A program made the translations under genes and the position numbers. From Candidatus Nanopelagicales bacterium (lineage in GTDB: Bacteria; Actinomycetota; Actinomycetes; S36-B12; UBA5976), in assembly GCA_021742025.1 (NCBI GenBank), contig JAIOWT010000042.1:1-7613 (forward strand): a stretch of DNA of 7,613 nt, given 5' to 3'. Below, piece by piece: positions 6,024 through 7,613 of this stretch. Numbering within the stretch: position 1 is the stretch's first letter; each line of letters opens with the position of its first letter. The notes beneath the pieces were generated by a model. That model saw only the letters and a list, made by a program, of their open reading frames with translations. It had not been told where the DNA came from and ran no database searches.

Positions 6024-6043
6024 ATTTTCGTTTGTACGGAAAT
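6024..6043 (+). other. hairpin just after prfB
   Basis: ATTTTCG pairs with CGGAAAT (one G-U pair) around TTTGTA, starting three bases after the prfB stop. No T-tract follows, so at best it is a weak terminator or a 3'-end stabiliser. Confidence 0.3.
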
Positions 6044-6111
6044 CGTCAAGGTCGGCGCGCCCTGCACGTGCCTGGCCCATGCAGTATTTAGGCTGAAACC
6101 GTACGACTTTT

Positions 6112-6125
6112 CGCAAATCTTTGCG
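6112..6125. repeat. short inverted repeat upstream of ftsE
   Basis: CGCAAA-TC-TTTGCG is a perfect 6-bp inverted repeat lying 23 bases before the ftsE GTG, close enough to the ribosome binding site to act as an operator or an RNA hairpin. The same gap holds GGCGCGCC (6054-6061) and GCACGTGC (6064-6071), both perfect palindromes, and GTACGG (6034-6039) with its complement CCGTAC (6099-6104). GCGCGCCC occurs twice (6055 and 6123). No convincing sigma-70 promoter was found in the gap. Confidence 0.4.
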
Positions 6126-6134
6126 CGCCCATTT

Positions 6135-6142
6135 AAGGAGAT
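6135..6142 (+). promoter_or_regulatory. ftsE ribosome binding site
   Basis: AAGGAGAT is a near-consensus Shine-Dalgarno, with AAGGAG eight bases before GTG 6149. It decides the GTG start. Confidence 0.75.
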
Positions 6143-6148
6143 TTCACT

Positions 6149-6841
6149 GTGATTAACTTTGACAATGTCTCCAAGCAATACAAAAACTCAAATACTCCTG
6201 CTCTAAATGAAATCAATCTGAATATCGAGCAGGGTGAATTTGTCTTCCTCGTCGGTCAATCAGGATCGGGAAAATCTTCTCTACTTCGATTGCTATTGAA
6301 AGAGGAGAAGCCAAGTTCGGGCACTGTAACAGTGGATGGCATCAATGTTGCTAAGTTACCAAACCGCAAGGTGCCAGCCTTTCGACGAACTATGGGCATC
6401 GTCTTTCAAGACTTCCGATTGCTTCCTGGAAAAACAGTTTTCGACAACGTTGCATTTGGCATGGAAGTAATTGGCAAATCAAAGAGAGAAATTCAACAAA
6501 GAATCCCCGCAATTCTTGACTTAGTCGGACTTGATGAAAAAGCACACCGCCTACCTTCAGAGTTATCAGGTGGAGAGCAACAGCGCGTTGCACTTGCAAG
6601 AGCGTTTGTGAACAAGCCGAAACTGCTTTTGGCAGATGAGCCAACTGGAAACTTAGACCCATCTACCAGCGTTGGCATTATGAAGTTGCTAGATCGGATC
6701 AATCGCACAGGCACAACAATTGTGATGGCAACTCATGATGTCGCGATTGTGGATCAAATGCGTAAACGAATCGTACAAATGGAAAATGGCAATATCATCC
6801 GCGATCAAGAACGCGGAATGTATGGGCATACGGGGCATTAG
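6149..6841 (+). CDS. ftsE: cell-division ABC transporter ATPase FtsE
   Basis: FtsE is the cytoplasmic ATPase that, with FtsX, controls peptidoglycan hydrolases at the division septum. The 230-residue protein has all the ABC motifs: Walker A GQSGSGKS (36-43), Q-loop Gln87 in [11 protein letters not shown] (83-93), signature LSGGEQQ (139-145), Walker B LLLADEP (159-165) and the switch His196 in ATHD. FQDFRLL and the ending RDQERGMYG (218-226) are characteristic of FtsE, the latter of actinobacterial members. It starts at GTG 6149 behind a strong ribosome binding site. ftsX begins two bases after its stop, so the two are translated together. No key residue is missing. Confidence 0.97.
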   Translation: MINFDNVSKQYKNSNTPALNEINLNIEQGEFVFLVGQSGSGKSSLLRLLLKEEKPSSGTVTVDGINVAKLPNRKVPAFRRTMGIVFQDFRLLPGKTVFDNVAFGMEVIGKSKREIQQRIPAILDLVGLDEKAHRLPSELSGGEQQRVALARAFVNKPKLLLADEPTGNLDPSTSVGIMKLLDRINRTGTTIVMATHDVAIVDQMRKRIVQMENGNIIRDQERGMYGHTGH

Positions 6842-6843
6842 TA

Positions 6844-7584
6844 ATGAGACTTTCATTTGTAAGCAAAGAAGTAGGAAACGGATTACGCCGAAATTTCACT
6901 ATGACGGTTGCATTAATCGTTTCGGTCGCAGTTTCACTTTCTTTGGTAGGCGCGGCATTGCTATTGAGCGCTCAAGTAGACCGTATGAAGGGTTACTGGT
7001 ACGACAAAATTGAAGTTTCCATTTTTTTGTGCGGAAATACCTCCGTTGCATTTACTTGCACTGGAGTTGTAACAGATGAGCAGCGCAAGAACATCGAAAC
7101 AGTGCTCGGCAGCTTGGAATCCGTTCAAGATGTTTTCTATGAATCCTCAGCAGATGCTTACGATCAATTCAAGGAACAGTTCGCCGGTTCGGCAATTTTG
7201 GCAAACATAAGCCCAGATGCGCTTCCGGCTTCGTTTCGAGTCAAGCTAGACAATCCAGAAAATTTTGAAAAAGTTTCTGGAGCTTTGCAATCAGTGCAAG
7301 GTGTTGAATCAATTCAAGACCAGCGCCAGTTGCTGGACAGATTCTTCCAAATCCTTAAGGGCTTGCAATCCTTTGCATTAGCGATCGCGGTAGCGATGCT
7401 TTTTGTAACGGTACTGCTGGTTATGAATACGGTCCGAGTAGCTGCTTTTGCTAGGCGACGCGAGACATCGATTATGCGCTCAGTTGGAGCGAGCAACATG
7501 TCGATCCGCTTGCCATTCATTTTGGAGGCAGCAGTAGCTGCGATCCTTGGCTCAACTTTGGCTACGGCTGGAATTTTGGCCTGA
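6844..7584 (+). CDS. ftsX: cell-division permease-like protein FtsX, apparently truncated by an in-frame TGA
   Basis: FtsX is the membrane partner of FtsE, passing its ATPase cycle to cell-wall hydrolases outside. From ATG 6844 the frame shows a short cytoplasmic start (RLSFVSKEVGNGLRRNFTMT), TM1 (about 21-43), an extracellular domain (about 44-172) with Cys63 and Cys72, and TM2 (about 177-195). Then come the conserved loop RRRETSIMRSVGAS (204-217) and the beginning of TM3 (about 224-246). Mycobacterial FtsX, recalled as about 297 residues with two cysteines in the same place, continues through TM3 and TM4. Here TGA 7582-7584 ends the frame at 246 residues, removing TM4 and the C-terminus. 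Sequence beyond the stop still reads KYWLIDARL in the same frame. A sequencing error, a real truncation or a pseudogene are possible. A general reassignment of TGA is unlikely because the tad genes here use TGA stops. Confidence 0.88.
   Translation: MRLSFVSKEVGNGLRRNFTMTVALIVSVAVSLSLVGAALLLSAQVDRMKGYWYDKIEVSIFLCGNTSVAFTCTGVVTDEQRKNIETVLGSLESVQDVFYESSADAYDQFKEQFAGSAILANISPDALPASFRVKLDNPENFEKVSGALQSVQGVESIQDQRQLLDRFFQILKGLQSFALAIAVAMLFVTVLLVMNTVRVAAFARRRETSIMRSVGASNMSIRLPFILEAAVAAILGSTLATAGILA
7582..7584 (+). other. in-frame TGA interrupting ftsX
   Basis: The codon follows AGILA in the third membrane segment, where homologues continue for about 50 residues. The next nine codons have no stop and read KYWLIDARL. 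A single base change to TGG (Trp) or CGA (Arg) would restore the frame. Confidence 0.6.
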
Positions 7585-7613
7585 AAATACTGGCTGATCG
7601 ATGCGCGATTGGC

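Noticed and set aside
7582..7584. Genome-wide reassignment of TGA to Trp
   Set aside because: At least tadB and three TadE/TadG-like genes end at TGA with neat ATGA or TGA junctions, so TGA works as stop here; RF2, which reads UGA, is also present.

Overview
The window looks like chromosomal DNA of a moderate-to-low-GC member of the Actinobacteria. The FtsE carboxy-terminus (RDQERGMYG), the FtsX lineage features, an RF2 gene with no internal frameshift stop and the tight tadABC cluster all fit that group. AT-rich codon use and tight packing would suit a streamlined freshwater lineage such as Nanopelagicales (acI), but that genus-level guess is inference. All recognised genes are on the + strand.

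Layout: (1) positions 1-399 hold the 3' end of a DedA-family membrane protein. (2) A 222-bp gap follows, carrying two perfect DnaA-box-like nonamers in inverted orientation inside a larger nested inverted repeat. (3) Positions 622-4892 are a compact seven-gene Tad/Flp-type pilus or secretion operon: TadA ATPase, TadB and TadC membrane platform proteins, a 72-aa pilin-like peptide, and three successive TadE/TadG-like pseudopilins. Nearly all junctions overlap; the only real gap (41 bp) lies before the small pilin candidate, which also has a good ribosome binding site. (4) prfB (RF2) follows after 22 bp. (5) A 127-bp gap rich in palindromes precedes ftsE and ftsX, the ABC-type regulator of septal peptidoglycan hydrolysis.

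How it fits together: TadA should power TadB/TadC to assemble pilin and pseudopilin subunits across the single membrane. No CpaE/TadZ, prepilin peptidase or canonical Flp pilin with Glu at +5 is visible, so the machine must draw these from elsewhere or be a divergent minimal version. prfB, ftsE and ftsX are housekeeping genes.

Points most worth a second look: ftsX is cut by an in-frame TGA about 50 residues before the usual family end, and the frame beyond it still reads like FtsX; three of the four pilin-like proteins lack the Glu+5 of the class III prepilin motif; the inverted DnaA-box pair lies upstream of the tad operon; and a UGA-ended mini-ORF sits across the prfB start, with the only well-spaced Shine-Dalgarno sequence, one +1 frameshift away from RF2. 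No mobile element, tRNA, rRNA or CRISPR array was seen.
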